This document shows positions 27,401 through 34,854 of a DNA stretch of 64,000 nt, piece after piece. How positions within the stretch are numbered: the first letter of the stretch is position 1; each line of letters starts with the position of its first letter. Under the pieces are notes generated by a model, which was not told where the DNA came from, did no database searches, and saw only the letters and a list, made by a program, of their open reading frames with translations. A program made the translations under genes and the position numbers. This DNA comes from Nocardioides salarius (GTDB lineage: Bacteria; Actinomycetota; Actinomycetes; Propionibacteriales; Nocardioidaceae): NCBI RefSeq assembly GCF_016907435.1, contig NZ_JAFBBZ010000001.1, positions 2,604,001-2,668,000 of the forward strand. The letters run 5' to 3'.

Positions 27401-27766
27401 CAGCCGGTGCAGCCAGCGGACCGGGGCTGCGGGCTCGCGCACGGGCGAGTAGCTGACGAGCACCGGCTGCAGCGTGCCGTCGGCGCGCTGCAGCGCCATC
27501 GGCACGTTGTCGCGGCCACGGGTGGCGCGCGCGAGCAGGGAGACGTGGCGCGCGACGCGGGCCCGGGTCTCGGGCGCGAAGGCCTCGGTGGCGGGGGTGC
27601 CCACGAGGTCGTCGTCGGGGCGGCCGAGCAGCTCACCCAGGCGACGGTTGGCCCACACGGTGGTGCCGTCGGCGTCGAGGAGCCACAGCGCGTCGGTGCT
27701 GGCCTCGACGACGGCACGCCACGAGGCGCCGGTGGTGCCGGCCGGCTCAGCCACGTGTCCCTCCAT
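24443..27766 (-). CDS. Hybrid sensor histidine kinase with complete phosphorelay (PAS-PAS-GAF-HK-REC-REC-Hpt)
   Basis: This 1107-aa soluble kinase has PAS domains at about 15-125 and 155-270 (the second with WSEQLYRIYDLDP and HPDDREMV) and a GAF domain at about 285-425. The HisKA motif SHEIRTPMNGVIG has His453, and the HATPase runs to about 670. Two receiver domains follow, with acceptor Asp744 (LLDLVLPRIDG) and Asp882 (LMDCRMPEMDG). After a Pro/Glu-rich linker (950-995) comes an Hpt domain with HLVKGSALNLG (His1050). All four phosphorelay stations are in one chain, as in BarA/ArcB-type kinases. A final response regulator is not adjacent. Confidence 0.92.
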   Translation of the reverse strand: MEGHVAEPAGTTGASWRAVVEASTDALWLLDADGTTVWANRRLGELLGRPDDDLVGTPATEAFAPETRARVARHVSLLARATRGRDNVPMALQRADGTLQPVLVSYSPVREPAAPVRWLHRLTPDPAAGAAPDDGEESLVRRLAEVTERERQLAEAQDISGIGSWSWDVVADRVVWSEQLYRIYDLDPADHVATYQGFLDRIHPDDREMVQERVQATFEGAEEFSFDARVLRPSGEVRWTHGRGRVTRDTTTCRPLRMSGTTADVTALHRHQQAATEATGRIRLLQELAVAANSATTLEEAVVVVGASLVEHTDWSPVAGYRVDSDDGPLRRLDLPIPPACPPDTDLAERARRTARIADGPAPAPHDAPDAPDTSARHLVALPVLAGDQVVAVLQALTGPWVGEEHQRLAAQVADQLGVVATRERDAAEVRAARDAAMEASRLKSEFLATMSHEIRTPMNGVIGLNELLLRTELDDHQHRLAAGVQSAGLSLLAIINDILDLSKIESGKLELEDVDFDVRSVFEQTAAVLSGPAHEKDLELVVSCHPEVPEFLRGDPTRLGQVLTNLGSNAVKFTEHGEVAIRARIERSDDEGVLLRVEVTDTGAGIAPEAQAGLFDAFTQADLSTNRRHGGTGLGLAISQQLVEAMRGRIHVDSELGRGSTFAFTALLEHTSVAPRQSAPRPQPLRDERVLVVDDNETNRFILTEQLAAWHLRPVAVATPAEALAALREAHAAGEPFTIGLLDLVLPRIDGLELARMIHSDPDLAGLKMLLLTSDQAVSSRSARAAGISTTLNKPVRHAELYDALVAATGRGGQPAHRAVRRLVVPSLDLRVLVVEDNPVNQLVATGLLESLGLHVDVADDGLGAVEALRAGHDYALVLMDCRMPEMDGFEATEVIRAREGAGRRVPIIAMTASALEGERERCLQVGMDDFLTKPVDPTALEEVVRRWSRPQPADDAPAPDPAPGPAPGPAPDPTPEPTPEPEPGEEAEPEPPVVDEVRRQVLDELVKDGQSFFDRTARSFSSRIDDQVAAIRAAVDARDANRAFTASHLVKGSALNLGLPRVSAVAAALEAHTHAGRTDEARPLLDELEAEVALAVDELARLVRP

Positions 27767-27887
27767 GGGTGGTCGTCGCGCGATGGTGGTGGCGCAGTGC
27801 CCGGTGTGTGCCCCAGTGTGGCCTGCCCGGGCGTGCCGGGTCCCAGGTTCGCACGTGGTGCCCCCACCCGGGAGGTCGACTCGTCCG

Positions 27888-28235
27888 TCAGCGCAGGGTG
27901 ACCACGAGCCCGAGCAGCGTGGGGAGCACGCCGAGCAGCAGCCACGGGGACAGCACGGGACGGCGGTGGATCGCCCGGGCGACCGCCACGGCGATCACCG
28001 CGAAGACCCCGGCGATGACCTCGAGGCCCACGACCGGCACCAGGTCGTCCTGGTCGATCACCCAGGCGGCCAGGAGCAGGCCGAAGGTCAGGTGCAGGAT
28101 CGTCGTGGTGGCCAGCACCGACAGCACCCACTGCTGGACGCGCCCGAGCGAGGCGCTGCTCGGCGGCGGGGGAGGGTTGGCAGGGTCGATCAGGTGGCGG
28201 CGCCGTGGGCGCGTGACGGGCTCCGGTGTCGTCAT
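27888..28235 (-). CDS. Small membrane protein, three predicted helices
   Basis: This 115-aa protein has a basic, proline-rich N-terminus (RPRRRHLIDPANPPPPP) followed by three hydrophobic stretches. These are at about residues 33-57 (VLSVLATTTILHLTFGLLL), 62-85 and 95-113. No family is recognised. The ATG at 28235 is supported by the jump in GC3, and a longer in-frame extension to 28724 lacks coding character. The function is unknown. Confidence 0.6.
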   Translation of the reverse strand: MTTPEPVTRPRRRHLIDPANPPPPPSSASLGRVQQWVLSVLATTTILHLTFGLLLAAWVIDQDDLVPVVGLEVIAGVFAVIAVAVARAIHRRPVLSPWLLLGVLPTLLGLVVTLR

Positions 28236-28300
28236 GGTGCTCCCATGGTCCCACGCGGGAGCCCGCGGACCAGGGCCGGAGGTCCCGCCCCGGGCAGCCC

Positions 28301-28504
28301 TCAGCTGGAGGGCTCGGGCACCTCGCAGTCGACCTCCGGGTTGGCGCCGAAGTAGTTCAGGGGTCCGGCCAGGACCGTGACAGCGGTGGTGCCGGCGGTG
28401 GCGCAGCTGACCTCCTGGTCGTCGCCGAAGTAGCCGCGCTGGACGGCGGCGGCGACGCCGATGACGAGCCAGATGATGACGATCGCTCCGAGGATGCCTC
28501 GCAT
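28301..28504 (-). CDS. Small single-pass membrane protein with cysteines outside
   Basis: This 67-aa protein has an N-terminal anchor (MRGILGAIVIIWLVIGVAAA) and a short polar C-terminus with two cysteines (VSCATAG and VDCEVPEP) that could form a disulfide outside the membrane. A very strong Shine-Dalgarno (AAGGAGG) lies upstream of the ATG. Similar short anchors occur in actinobacteria, but I know no function. It is 65 bp from the preceding small membrane gene on the same strand. Confidence 0.65.
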   Translation of the reverse strand: MRGILGAIVIIWLVIGVAAAVQRGYFGDDQEVSCATAGTTAVTVLAGPLNYFGANPEVDCEVPEPSS

Positions 28505-28735
28505 GGTGGTGCCTCCTTCTCGCGCCGGCGGCGCTCCCTGGGAGGGTGTCGTGTCCGCTCGGGGTGCACACCGCCCGTGCGGGTGAGGGCCGAGGGGCCG
28601 GGCCAGGTGGGAGGGGTGTGCCGGGTGTGTCCGAAGGGGTGGCCCGCGCGCCGACTGGCCACTGGCAGGTTGGTGCCCCACGATCAGGGGCGGGAGCCCG
28701 TCCGGGCGTCCCGCGCCCCGTCACCAGGAGGAACC

Positions 28736-28807
28736 ATGAACACTCGCACCATCGCCATCGCCGCTTTCGTCATCGCCATCATCATCCTGCTCTTCCTGGT
28801 GCTCTGA
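28736..28807 (+). CDS. 23-aa single-helix membrane peptide
   Basis: The peptide MNTRTIAIAAFVIAIIILLF continues to VL and stop. It is a positively charged start followed by an almost pure aliphatic helix. AGGAGGAACC precedes the ATG at good spacing, and a strong hairpin terminator follows within 20 bp. A recognisable start, ribosome-binding site and terminator make it a real small gene rather than noise. Related one-helix peptides exist in actinobacteria. The role is unknown, possibly a membrane stress or regulatory peptide. Confidence 0.6.
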   Translation: MNTRTIAIAAFVIAIIILLFLVL

Positions 28808-28823
28808 CCTGACGAGCCCTGGC

Positions 28824-28875
28824 ACGACGGGCCCCCACCCTACGGCTCACGCCGCCCAGGGCGGGGGCCCGTCGT
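28824..28875. terminator. Bidirectional hairpin terminator
   Basis: The 17-bp arms 28824-28840 and 28859-28875 are complementary with one mismatch around an 18-base loop. It lies between the 23-aa peptide gene (plus) and the CorC-type gene (minus), so it can end both transcripts. Confidence 0.75.
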
Positions 28876-28886
28876 CGTCCCGGCCC

Positions 28887-28942
28887 GTCGGCCGGGGCTG
28901 GTCGGCCGGGGCTGGTCGGACGGGGCTGGTCGGACGGGGCTA
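28887..28942. repeat. Four 14-bp tandem repeats running into a stop codon
   Basis: Four units of GTCGGMCGGGGCTG (M is C in the first two and A in the last two) are contiguous. The fourth unit ends with CTA, the reverse complement of the TAG stop of the CorC-type gene, so it overlaps the end of that gene. The function is unknown. Confidence 0.7.
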
Positions 28943-29962
28943 GTCGGAGACGACCCGCTCGGCCCTTGCCGTCGCCGGCATCAGCCGCGACAGCAGGTCG
29001 GCGATGGTCACCACCGCCGGGGCGGCGCCCTCGCGCACGACCAGGGCGATCTGGGTGCCCTGCTCACGCAGGTCGGAGAGGGCCTCCAGCACCGTCGTGC
29101 TCCCGTCGAGGCGGTGCAGGTCGCGCACGAACGGGGCCACCGGGTCGTCGTCGCCCGCGGTCAGGGTGTCGCGCACGTGCACGACGCCGGTGGGGGCGTG
29201 CCGGCTGCCCACCAGCACCCGCAGGTGACCGGTGGTGCGGGCCTGCTCGTGCACCTCCGCGACGCTGGCCCCGGCCTCGACCACGACGAGCTCGCGGTCG
29301 CCGACCACCTGGTCGACGGTGGCTCGCGACGTCTCCAGCGCGCTCACGAGCTGCGCGGAGGAGCCGGCGTCGAGCTCACCGGTCTCGGCGGAGTGGCGCA
29401 CCAGCTCGCGCAGGTCGTCCGGGTCCTGCTCGATGGCCACCTCGGCCTTCGGCTCCACGCCCAGGCGCTGGACGAGACGGTTGGCGGCCTCGTTGAGCAC
29501 GTGCAGCGCCGGGCGGAAGGTCCACATGAACGCGCGCATCGGCAGCGCGAGCATGGTCGCGGAGCGCTCGGGGTGGCTGATCGCCCACGACTTGGGCGCC
29601 ATCTCGCCCACCACCAGGTGCAGGAAGGTGACCAGCAGCAGCGCCAGGGCGAACGACGCCGGGGCGGCGGCGTACGCCGGGAGGCCGACCTGCTCGAGCA
29701 CCGGCTCGAGCGCGTGGTCGACGGCCGGCTTGGTGACCGCGCCCAGCGCGAGCGTGCACGCGGTGATGCCGAGCTGGCTGCCGGCCAGCAGCAGCGGCAC
29801 CTCGGAGGCGCTGCGCAGGGCGGCCCGCGCCGAGCGGCTGTCGGCCGCGGCCGCCTCGAGGCGGGTGCGCCGGGCCGCGATCACCGAGAACTCGACGGCC
29901 ACGAAGAAGGCGCTCGCGGCGATGATGGCGATGGTGACGGGGATGGCGGCCAGACCGGTCAT
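28940..29962 (-). CDS. HlyC/CorC-family membrane protein (DUF21-CBS), second of a pair
   Basis: This 340-aa protein has an N-terminal DUF21 transmembrane domain. Its helices are at about 5-28, 55-80, 95-120 and 125-150, with AFFVAVEFSVIAARRTRLEA and VVGEMAPKSWAI as family marks. A CBS-type region follows (about 210-330, with SRATVDQVVGDRELVVVEAG). It is shorter than its neighbour and lacks the C-terminal CorC_HlyC domain. ATGA overlap with the upstream gene shows translational coupling. Members of this family include CorC-like magnesium/cobalt efflux proteins, but the transported ion is not proven here. Confidence 0.88.
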   Translation of the reverse strand: MTGLAAIPVTIAIIAASAFFVAVEFSVIAARRTRLEAAAADSRSARAALRSASEVPLLLAGSQLGITACTLALGAVTKPAVDHALEPVLEQVGLPAYAAAPASFALALLLVTFLHLVVGEMAPKSWAISHPERSATMLALPMRAFMWTFRPALHVLNEAANRLVQRLGVEPKAEVAIEQDPDDLRELVRHSAETGELDAGSSAQLVSALETSRATVDQVVGDRELVVVEAGASVAEVHEQARTTGHLRVLVGSRHAPTGVVHVRDTLTAGDDDPVAPFVRDLHRLDGSTTVLEALSDLREQGTQIALVVREGAAPAVVTIADLLSRLMPATARAERVVSD

Positions 29963-31377
29963 CGGGCGACCTCGCTCTCGGTGCTCGGCAGGTCGCTGAC
30001 GGGCTCGCTGGTGCACAGGGCCACGGCCAGCTGGGTGGGCACGTGCCTGGCGACCTCGAGCACCTCCACCTCAAGGTGGCGCTCGGGCGGGTCGTCGTCG
30101 TGGGCCAGGTCGGCGGGGTCGGCGGGCAGGGCCACCACGACGCGCTCGCCGACGTCGGGCAGCGCCCCGAACGAGGAGATCACCAGGCCGCCGAGGGTGA
30201 CGTAGTCGCCCTCGGGCAGCGACACCCCGATCTCGCGCTCGACCTCGTCGAGGGGGGCGTCGCCGCGCACGCTCCAGCGACCGTCGTCGCCGATCGGCGC
30301 CAGGTGCGGCTCCTCGTCGACGTCGTGCTCGTCGGTGATCTCGCCGACGACCTCCTCGGCGAGGTCCTCGACCGTCACCACGCCGACGAAGCCGCCGTAC
30401 TCGTCGACCACGCAGGCCATCTGGTCGCCGCTGCGCTCCATCGCCGCCAGCGCCGCGGGCAGCAGCATCAGGCTCGGCACGACCGTGGCGGGCCGCACCA
30501 CCTCGGCCACGGGGCGGCTCGCGCGGGCCTCGTCGTCGGCGACCCCGTGCAGGGCCTCGAGCACGTCGACGAGGTGGACCACCCCCACGATGTCGCCCTC
30601 GTCGTCGAGCACGGGGTAGCGCGAGTGACCGCCCTCCATGGCGTCGCGCACCTCCGCGAGCGGGGTGTCCTGGGCGATGACGTCGACGCGGGAGCGCGGC
30701 ACCAGGGCGTGGCCCACGGGGCGCTGAGGGAAGTCGAGCATCCGGTCGAGCACCAGGCTCAGCTCGGGCGGCAGCTCGCCGGCGTCGCGGGAGACGGTCA
30801 CGATGCGGCGCAGGTCGTGCAGGTTGGCGGAGTGCTCGACGTCGTGCACCGGCTCGATGCGCAGCACCTTGAGCAGCGCGTTGGAGGCGGCGTCGAAGAC
30901 CCTGATCAGCCAGCCGAAGGCGCCCATGTAGAGCAGCGTCGAGCGCGAGAGGCGCTCGGCGACCGGGTAGGGCCGGGCGATGGCGAGGTTCTTGGGGAAC
31001 AGCTCGCCGAAGAGCATCTGCACGAAGGTCGAGCCGACCAGCACCAGCACGGTGCCGGCCAGGACGCCCGTGGCGGTGGGCACCCCCACCCCGCCCAGGA
31101 CCTCGCCGATCGCGGTGCCCAGCACCGGCTCGGCCACGTAGCCGACCAGCAGGCCCGTCACGGTGATGCCGAGCTGGGCGCCCGAGAGCATGAAGGAGGT
31201 GCGGTCGGTGATGCGCAGGGTGCGGCGGGCGGCCTTGTCGCCGCGCCCGGCCATGGCCTTCAGGCGCGACCGGTCGACGGCCATGTAGGCGAACTCCTGG
31301 GCCACGAAGTAGCCGTTCGCCGCGATGATGACGGCGATCAGCAGGGTGCCCGCGACCAGGGTGAGGGCGACGTCCAT
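29959..31377 (-). CDS. HlyC/CorC-family membrane protein (DUF21-CBS-CorC_HlyC), first of a pair
   Basis: This 472-aa protein has the full family layout. DUF21 occupies about residues 1-200, with GYFVAQEFAYMAVDRSRLKA and LFGELFPKNLAIARP. A pair of CBS domains follows (about 215-340, DAMEGGHSRYPVLDDEGDIV and CVVDEYGGFVGVVTVEDL). The C-terminal CorC_HlyC domain (about 355-440) holds GDYVTLGGLVISSFG. It sits in the membrane, and the CBS domains suggest adenylate control. It overlaps its downstream partner by 4 bp, so the two DUF21 proteins may form a heteromer. Confidence 0.92.
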   Translation of the reverse strand: MDVALTLVAGTLLIAVIIAANGYFVAQEFAYMAVDRSRLKAMAGRGDKAARRTLRITDRTSFMLSGAQLGITVTGLLVGYVAEPVLGTAIGEVLGGVGVPTATGVLAGTVLVLVGSTFVQMLFGELFPKNLAIARPYPVAERLSRSTLLYMGAFGWLIRVFDAASNALLKVLRIEPVHDVEHSANLHDLRRIVTVSRDAGELPPELSLVLDRMLDFPQRPVGHALVPRSRVDVIAQDTPLAEVRDAMEGGHSRYPVLDDEGDIVGVVHLVDVLEALHGVADDEARASRPVAEVVRPATVVPSLMLLPAALAAMERSGDQMACVVDEYGGFVGVVTVEDLAEEVVGEITDEHDVDEEPHLAPIGDDGRWSVRGDAPLDEVEREIGVSLPEGDYVTLGGLVISSFGALPDVGERVVVALPADPADLAHDDDPPERHLEVEVLEVARHVPTQLAVALCTSEPVSDLPSTESEVAR

Positions 31378-31613
31378 GCCCCCACTGTCGCAGCCGGGCG
31401 ACGCACCGGGAGGGTGGGCGACGACGCGGGCAGGTCCTCAGGCGGTGGCCAGCGCGCGAGTGCCGGTCATGGCTCGACGCCAGGAATCGTCAAGCACCCC
31501 TCTCACCACCCGCTCGGGCGTCTTCGCCCCGAGCACGACATGTGCCGGCGGTCGCCGGGGTACGGCGAGGCCGACCGACCGGGCCCGCCGGCGGCACGAA
31601 CGAAGGAGGCAGC

Positions 31614-32042
31614 ATGACCACTGCACGCGAGCTGATGACCCCCGACGCCCACTGCGCGCGCACCGAGGAGACCGTGGCCACGGCGGCGGCCCGGATGCGC
31701 GACCTCGGGGTCGGCTCCCTGCCCATCTGCGGCGAGGACCAGCGCCTGCACGGCGTCGTGACCGACCGCGACATCGTCGTGGGCTGCGTGGCCGACGGCA
31801 AGGACCCCTCGCAGGTGCTGGTGGCGCAGTTCTGCGCGGAGGAGCCGGTGACCATCGGCGCCGACGACGACGCGGGCGAGGCGCTGCGCACGATGATGGA
31901 CCACGACGTGCGCCGGCTGCCCGTCATCGACGGACACCGGCTCGTCGGCATGCTCAGCCAGGCCGACCTGGCGCGGGCGCTGCCCGAGGACGAGGTGGGC
32001 CGGATGCTGGCGGCGGTCTCCGCCCCGCCGTCCGACCGCTGA
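31614..32042 (+). CDS. Two-CBS-domain protein (Hrp1-like)
   Basis: This 142-aa cytoplasmic protein consists of a CBS pair only. The first half contains MTPDAHCARTEETVATAA and GVVTDRDIVVG, and the second contains DHDVRRLPVIDGHRLVGMLS. Such stand-alone CBS pairs bind adenine nucleotides, and in mycobacteria the similar Hrp1 is a hypoxia-response protein. AAGGAGG lies just upstream of the ATG. It heads the GAF-ANTAR regulatory cluster, which supports a stress-sensing role by context only. Confidence 0.9.
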   Translation: MTTARELMTPDAHCARTEETVATAAARMRDLGVGSLPICGEDQRLHGVVTDRDIVVGCVADGKDPSQVLVAQFCAEEPVTIGADDDAGEALRTMMDHDVRRLPVIDGHRLVGMLSQADLARALPEDEVGRMLAAVSAPPSDR

Positions 32043-32080
32043 GCCCCGACGACCTCCGGCCCCGGGCGCGCGTGCGGGCG

Positions 32081-32086
32081 TAGGGT
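32081..32086 (+). promoter_or_regulatory. Possible -10 hexamer of the GAF-ANTAR pair
   Basis: TAGGGT lies 48 bp before the GTG of the first GAF-ANTAR gene, in the gap after the CBS gene. A matching -35 is not obvious. Confidence 0.3.
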
Positions 32087-32133
32087 GAGGGCCCAGTCCA
32101 GTCCTGCCCGGCCCGCCGGGCCCGGAGATTGAG

Positions 32134-32844
32134 GTGGTCGTGGTGTCGCAGCACGCCCACCTGCTGCTGCAGCTGACCCGCATGCTGGCTCGCCAGGAGC
32201 TCAGGGGAGCGCCGCTGTCGATGCGGCTCTGCACCGCCTACGTGCGCCTGGCGCGGGCCGAGCGCGGCGCGATCTCGCTGGGGTCGCTGGGCGACGAGCG
32301 CGCCCTGCTCTGCGCCACCGACGAGCCGGCCGCGCGCTACGAGGACGCCCAGGACCTGGCGGGGGAGGGCCCCACCCTGCAGGCGCTGCGCACGGGGGCG
32401 GTGGCCTCCGTCGACTCCAGCGAGGCGCACGCCAGCACCTGGCCGCGGCTCTCGGGCCTGTCGCCGCAGCACCCCGCCCACGTCCACGCCCTGCCCATGC
32501 GCCCCGACGGGGTGGTGGTCGGCGTCGTCACGGTGCACTTCGAGGCCGCCGGGATGCTCGACGAGGAGCAGGAGAGCCTGCACTTCCTCGGTGACGCCGT
32601 CGGGGCCGCGTGCCTGGGCCAGGCGTCGTACGACGACGACAGCCGGGGCCTGTGGTCCGAGCGCGACCGGGTGGCCCAGGCGACCGGCGCGATCGTGGCG
32701 CAGCTGCGGGTCGGTCCCGCCGACGCCGCGGCCATCCTGCGGGCCCACGCCTTCGCCTCCGACGCCAGCGTGCACGAGGTGGCGCGCCGGGTCGTGAGCG
32801 GCGAGCTCGACTTCAGCCGAGATCCCTACGGAGGAACCCAGTGA
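32134..32844 (+). CDS. GAF-ANTAR regulator 1
   Basis: This 236-aa protein has a GAF domain (about 25-170, with LCATDEPAARYEDAQDLAGE and ALPMRPDGVVVGVVTVHF) and a C-terminal ANTAR domain (about 178-235, with AQATGAIVAQLRVGPADAAAILRAHAF). ANTAR proteins bind two-hexanucleotide RNA hairpins and cause antitermination. The GTG at 32134 is used; a GTG at 32143 is nearly as good. The stop overlaps the next start (GTGA), so the two are translated together. Confidence 0.85.
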   Translation: MVVVSQHAHLLLQLTRMLARQELRGAPLSMRLCTAYVRLARAERGAISLGSLGDERALLCATDEPAARYEDAQDLAGEGPTLQALRTGAVASVDSSEAHASTWPRLSGLSPQHPAHVHALPMRPDGVVVGVVTVHFEAAGMLDEEQESLHFLGDAVGAACLGQASYDDDSRGLWSERDRVAQATGAIVAQLRVGPADAAAILRAHAFASDASVHEVARRVVSGELDFSRDPYGGTQ

Positions 32845-33539
32845 GCGACTCGAGCGTGCGACACGCCCTCAGCGGCGCGGCGGCCGCCCTGGTGGGCGGC
32901 CCCGAGGACGTCACCGACGCCCTGGCCACGCTGGTGGCCGACTGCGCCGCGGGCGTGGGCGCGTCGGCGGTGGCGGTGATGACGCGCGACGGCGACGACT
33001 CCCGGGTGGCGCTGCTCAGCGCCACCTCGCACCGGGCAGGGGAGCTCGAGATGCTGCAGATCCAGCACGACCGCGGCCCGTGCGTGGAGTGCCTGCGCAC
33101 CGACCGGGTGGTGCGCGCGAGCGGCGACGAGATGGTCCAGCGGTGGGGCGAGGTGGGCCAGGGGATCCTCGAGGCGGGCTTCGACTCGGTGGCGGCGTTC
33201 CCGATGCGCTACCGCGCCACGACCGTCGGCGGTCTCAACGTCTTCCACGCCGGGGGCTGCCTCGACGCCGAGGACGAGACGCTGGTGCAGGCCGTGGCCG
33301 ACATGGCCACGCTCCTGGTCGTCCACGCCCGGCCGGTGCCGCGAGCGCACGTCGACGCGCTGGTGGGCGAGGCCCTGCGGGCCCGCGAGGTGGTGGAGCA
33401 GGCGAAGGGCGTGCTGTCCTACCTCGAGCGGATCGACCTGGCCACCGCCTACGAGCGGCTGGTGGAGCGCTCCCGCCGGCGCGGCACCACCTTGACCCGC
33501 ACCGCCCTCGACGTGATCGCCGACGCGCAGCGAGGCTGA
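32841..33539 (+). CDS. GAF-ANTAR regulator 2
   Basis: This 232-aa protein has a GAF domain (about 20-165, with QIQHDRGPCVECLRTDRVVR and AAFPMRYRATTVGGLNVFH). It ends in an ANTAR-like three-helix tail (about 175-230, with EVVEQAKGVLSYLERIDLAT and TRTALDVIADAQRG). The GTG start overlaps the preceding stop by 4 bp, and an AGGAGG-like GGAGGAACCC lies upstream. Together with its neighbour it forms a tandem pair of small RNA-binding sensors. The signal is unknown. The GPC/C dyad in the GAF could be redox-active, but that is only an idea. Confidence 0.82.
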   Translation: MSDSSVRHALSGAAAALVGGPEDVTDALATLVADCAAGVGASAVAVMTRDGDDSRVALLSATSHRAGELEMLQIQHDRGPCVECLRTDRVVRASGDEMVQRWGEVGQGILEAGFDSVAAFPMRYRATTVGGLNVFHAGGCLDAEDETLVQAVADMATLLVVHARPVPRAHVDALVGEALRAREVVEQAKGVLSYLERIDLATAYERLVERSRRRGTTLTRTALDVIADAQRG

Positions 33540-33546
33540 GCCGTCC

Positions 33547-33834
33547 TCACCCGCCGGTCGGGCCACGGGCCCCGGTGGGGCCCGACACGCGGCTGCGCAG
33601 CCACTGCTCGCCGTCGTCCGGGAGGCCGCTGGCGGCGACCGCGCCGGTCAGCGGGACCACCAGCAGCGCGACGTCGGCGGGCACGGCCTCGCGCAGCACG
33701 GCGAGCACCTCGTCGGCGCTGCAGGTGCCGTGCACGAGCAGCAGGTGCGGGTCGATCAGGCGCACCGAGTCCCAGTCCTCACGCTGTGGCGGCTCGGGCA
33801 GGGGCGACGTCGACCAGGCCAGGTGGACCGACAC
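33547..33834 (-). CDS. Small protein of unknown function
   Basis: This 95-aa soluble protein (MSVHLAWSTSPLPEPPQRED, then VRLIDPHLLLVHGTCSADEV and PADVALLVVPLTGAVAA) belongs to no family I recognise. A strong GAGGAGG ribosome-binding site upstream of the GTG and good codon bias support a real gene. It is embedded between GAF-ANTAR genes, 74 bp downstream of the next one on the same strand and convergent with the previous pair. A regulatory partner role is plausible but unproven. Confidence 0.65.
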   Translation of the reverse strand: MSVHLAWSTSPLPEPPQREDWDSVRLIDPHLLLVHGTCSADEVLAVLREAVPADVALLVVPLTGAVAASGLPDDGEQWLRSRVSGPTGARGPTGG

Positions 33835-33908
33835 GGGTGTCCTCCTCGTGGTGGGGGTTGGCCGTCCCGGTACCCGTTCCCGGCTGGTGGCACACCTCGG
33901 GGGCCTGC

Positions 33909-34646
33909 TCAGCCCGGCGCGGTGTCGTCGTCGGGAAGTTCGCGAGTGGTGACCACGATGCGGGCCACGTCGCGCAGCTTGGTGTTGGTGCGGCTGGAGT
34001 AGCGGCGCAGCAGCTCGAAGGCCTGCTCGTGGCTGATCTCGTAGCGCATCGCGAGGATGCCCTGGGCGACGCCGATCTCGTGGCGCGACTCCAGGGCGGT
34101 GCGCAGCCCGGTGACCAGGTGGGCCTGGTTGAGCGCGGTGGCCGCGTGCGTCGCGTAGATCTCCGCGACGTCGAGGGCGTCGTCGGTGAAGGCGCGGCTG
34201 CGGCGCGAGTAGAGGCGCAGCGCACCGATGTCCTCGGCCTCGGTCTGCAGACGGATGGCCAGGACCGAGCGGAAGCCCTGGTCGACCGCCGCGGCCGCCC
34301 AGCCCGGCCAGCGACGCTCGTGGCGCAGGTCCTCGGAGAGCAGCATCCCGCTGTCGGTGCCCGACCAGGACGGGCCGCCGCCGTCGTCCAGGAGCTGCTC
34401 GAGCAGCTCCAGCTCGGGGGCCGTCGCGGCTGCCGGAACGGCGTCGCGGCGTCGCCGGGCGACGGTGATGGCGCCCTCGTCGCAGCCCGGCACGATCTGC
34501 ACGGCTCGGCGTACGACCCGCTCGAAGGTCAGGGGCTCGTCGCCCGAGCTGAGGAGGCCCTCGCTGATGCGGGCGAAGTAGGCCGCGTAGGTCCGGTCGC
34601 GGTGGCCGGGCTCGCCCGGACGCGGGGGTGTGGAGGCAGCAGACAT
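33909..34646 (-). CDS. GAF-ANTAR regulator 3
   Basis: This 245-aa protein has a GAF domain (about 30-170, FARISEGLLSSGDEPLTFER at the start and SVLAIRLQTEAEDIGALRLY inside). A canonical ANTAR domain follows (about 180-235), with ALESRHEIGVAQGILAMRYE, HEQAFELLRRYSSRTNTKLR and DVARIVV. It is nearly the same length and architecture as regulator 4 (35561-36289), with strong identity in the ANTAR part, so the two are recent paralogs. It is divergent from the LuxR-type gene across a 208-bp gap holding a palindrome. Confidence 0.92.
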   Translation of the reverse strand: MSAASTPPRPGEPGHRDRTYAAYFARISEGLLSSGDEPLTFERVVRRAVQIVPGCDEGAITVARRRRDAVPAAATAPELELLEQLLDDGGGPSWSGTDSGMLLSEDLRHERRWPGWAAAAVDQGFRSVLAIRLQTEAEDIGALRLYSRRSRAFTDDALDVAEIYATHAATALNQAHLVTGLRTALESRHEIGVAQGILAMRYEISHEQAFELLRRYSSRTNTKLRDVARIVVTTRELPDDDTAPG

Positions 34647-34711
34647 GGGCCCTGAGGTGCAGGAGGACTCCGTCTTGCCGTGGTCTCCAGCAAGAGTTTC
34701 GAGGAGATAGT

Positions 34712-34733
34712 AGGACGTGTCTCGTCACGTCCT
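34712..34733. promoter_or_regulatory. Palindrome between GAF-ANTAR 3 and the LuxR-type gene
   Basis: AGGACGTG (34712-34719) and CACGTCCT (34726-34733) are exact inverted repeats with a 6-base spacer. The site lies in the divergent 208-bp gap, 66 bp from the ANTAR start and 122 bp from the LuxR-type start. It looks like a dimer operator. A TACTAT-like -10 for the leftward gene overlaps it. Confidence 0.45.
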
Positions 34734-34854
34734 CGCACTGGGCCGCCCCGGCTCACGCGGATGGTGCAGGTCACACCGTTGTGGGTCGTGTCCCAGGCAT
34801 GCCCCGAGGGGGCGGGGGGTACGGGGGCCACCTCACTCCCGGGAGGTACACACG

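Noticed and set aside
24404..27901. A 1165-codon open frame antisense to the hybrid kinase
   Set aside because: It mirrors the kinase reading frame, has no recognisable domain and shows no start signals.
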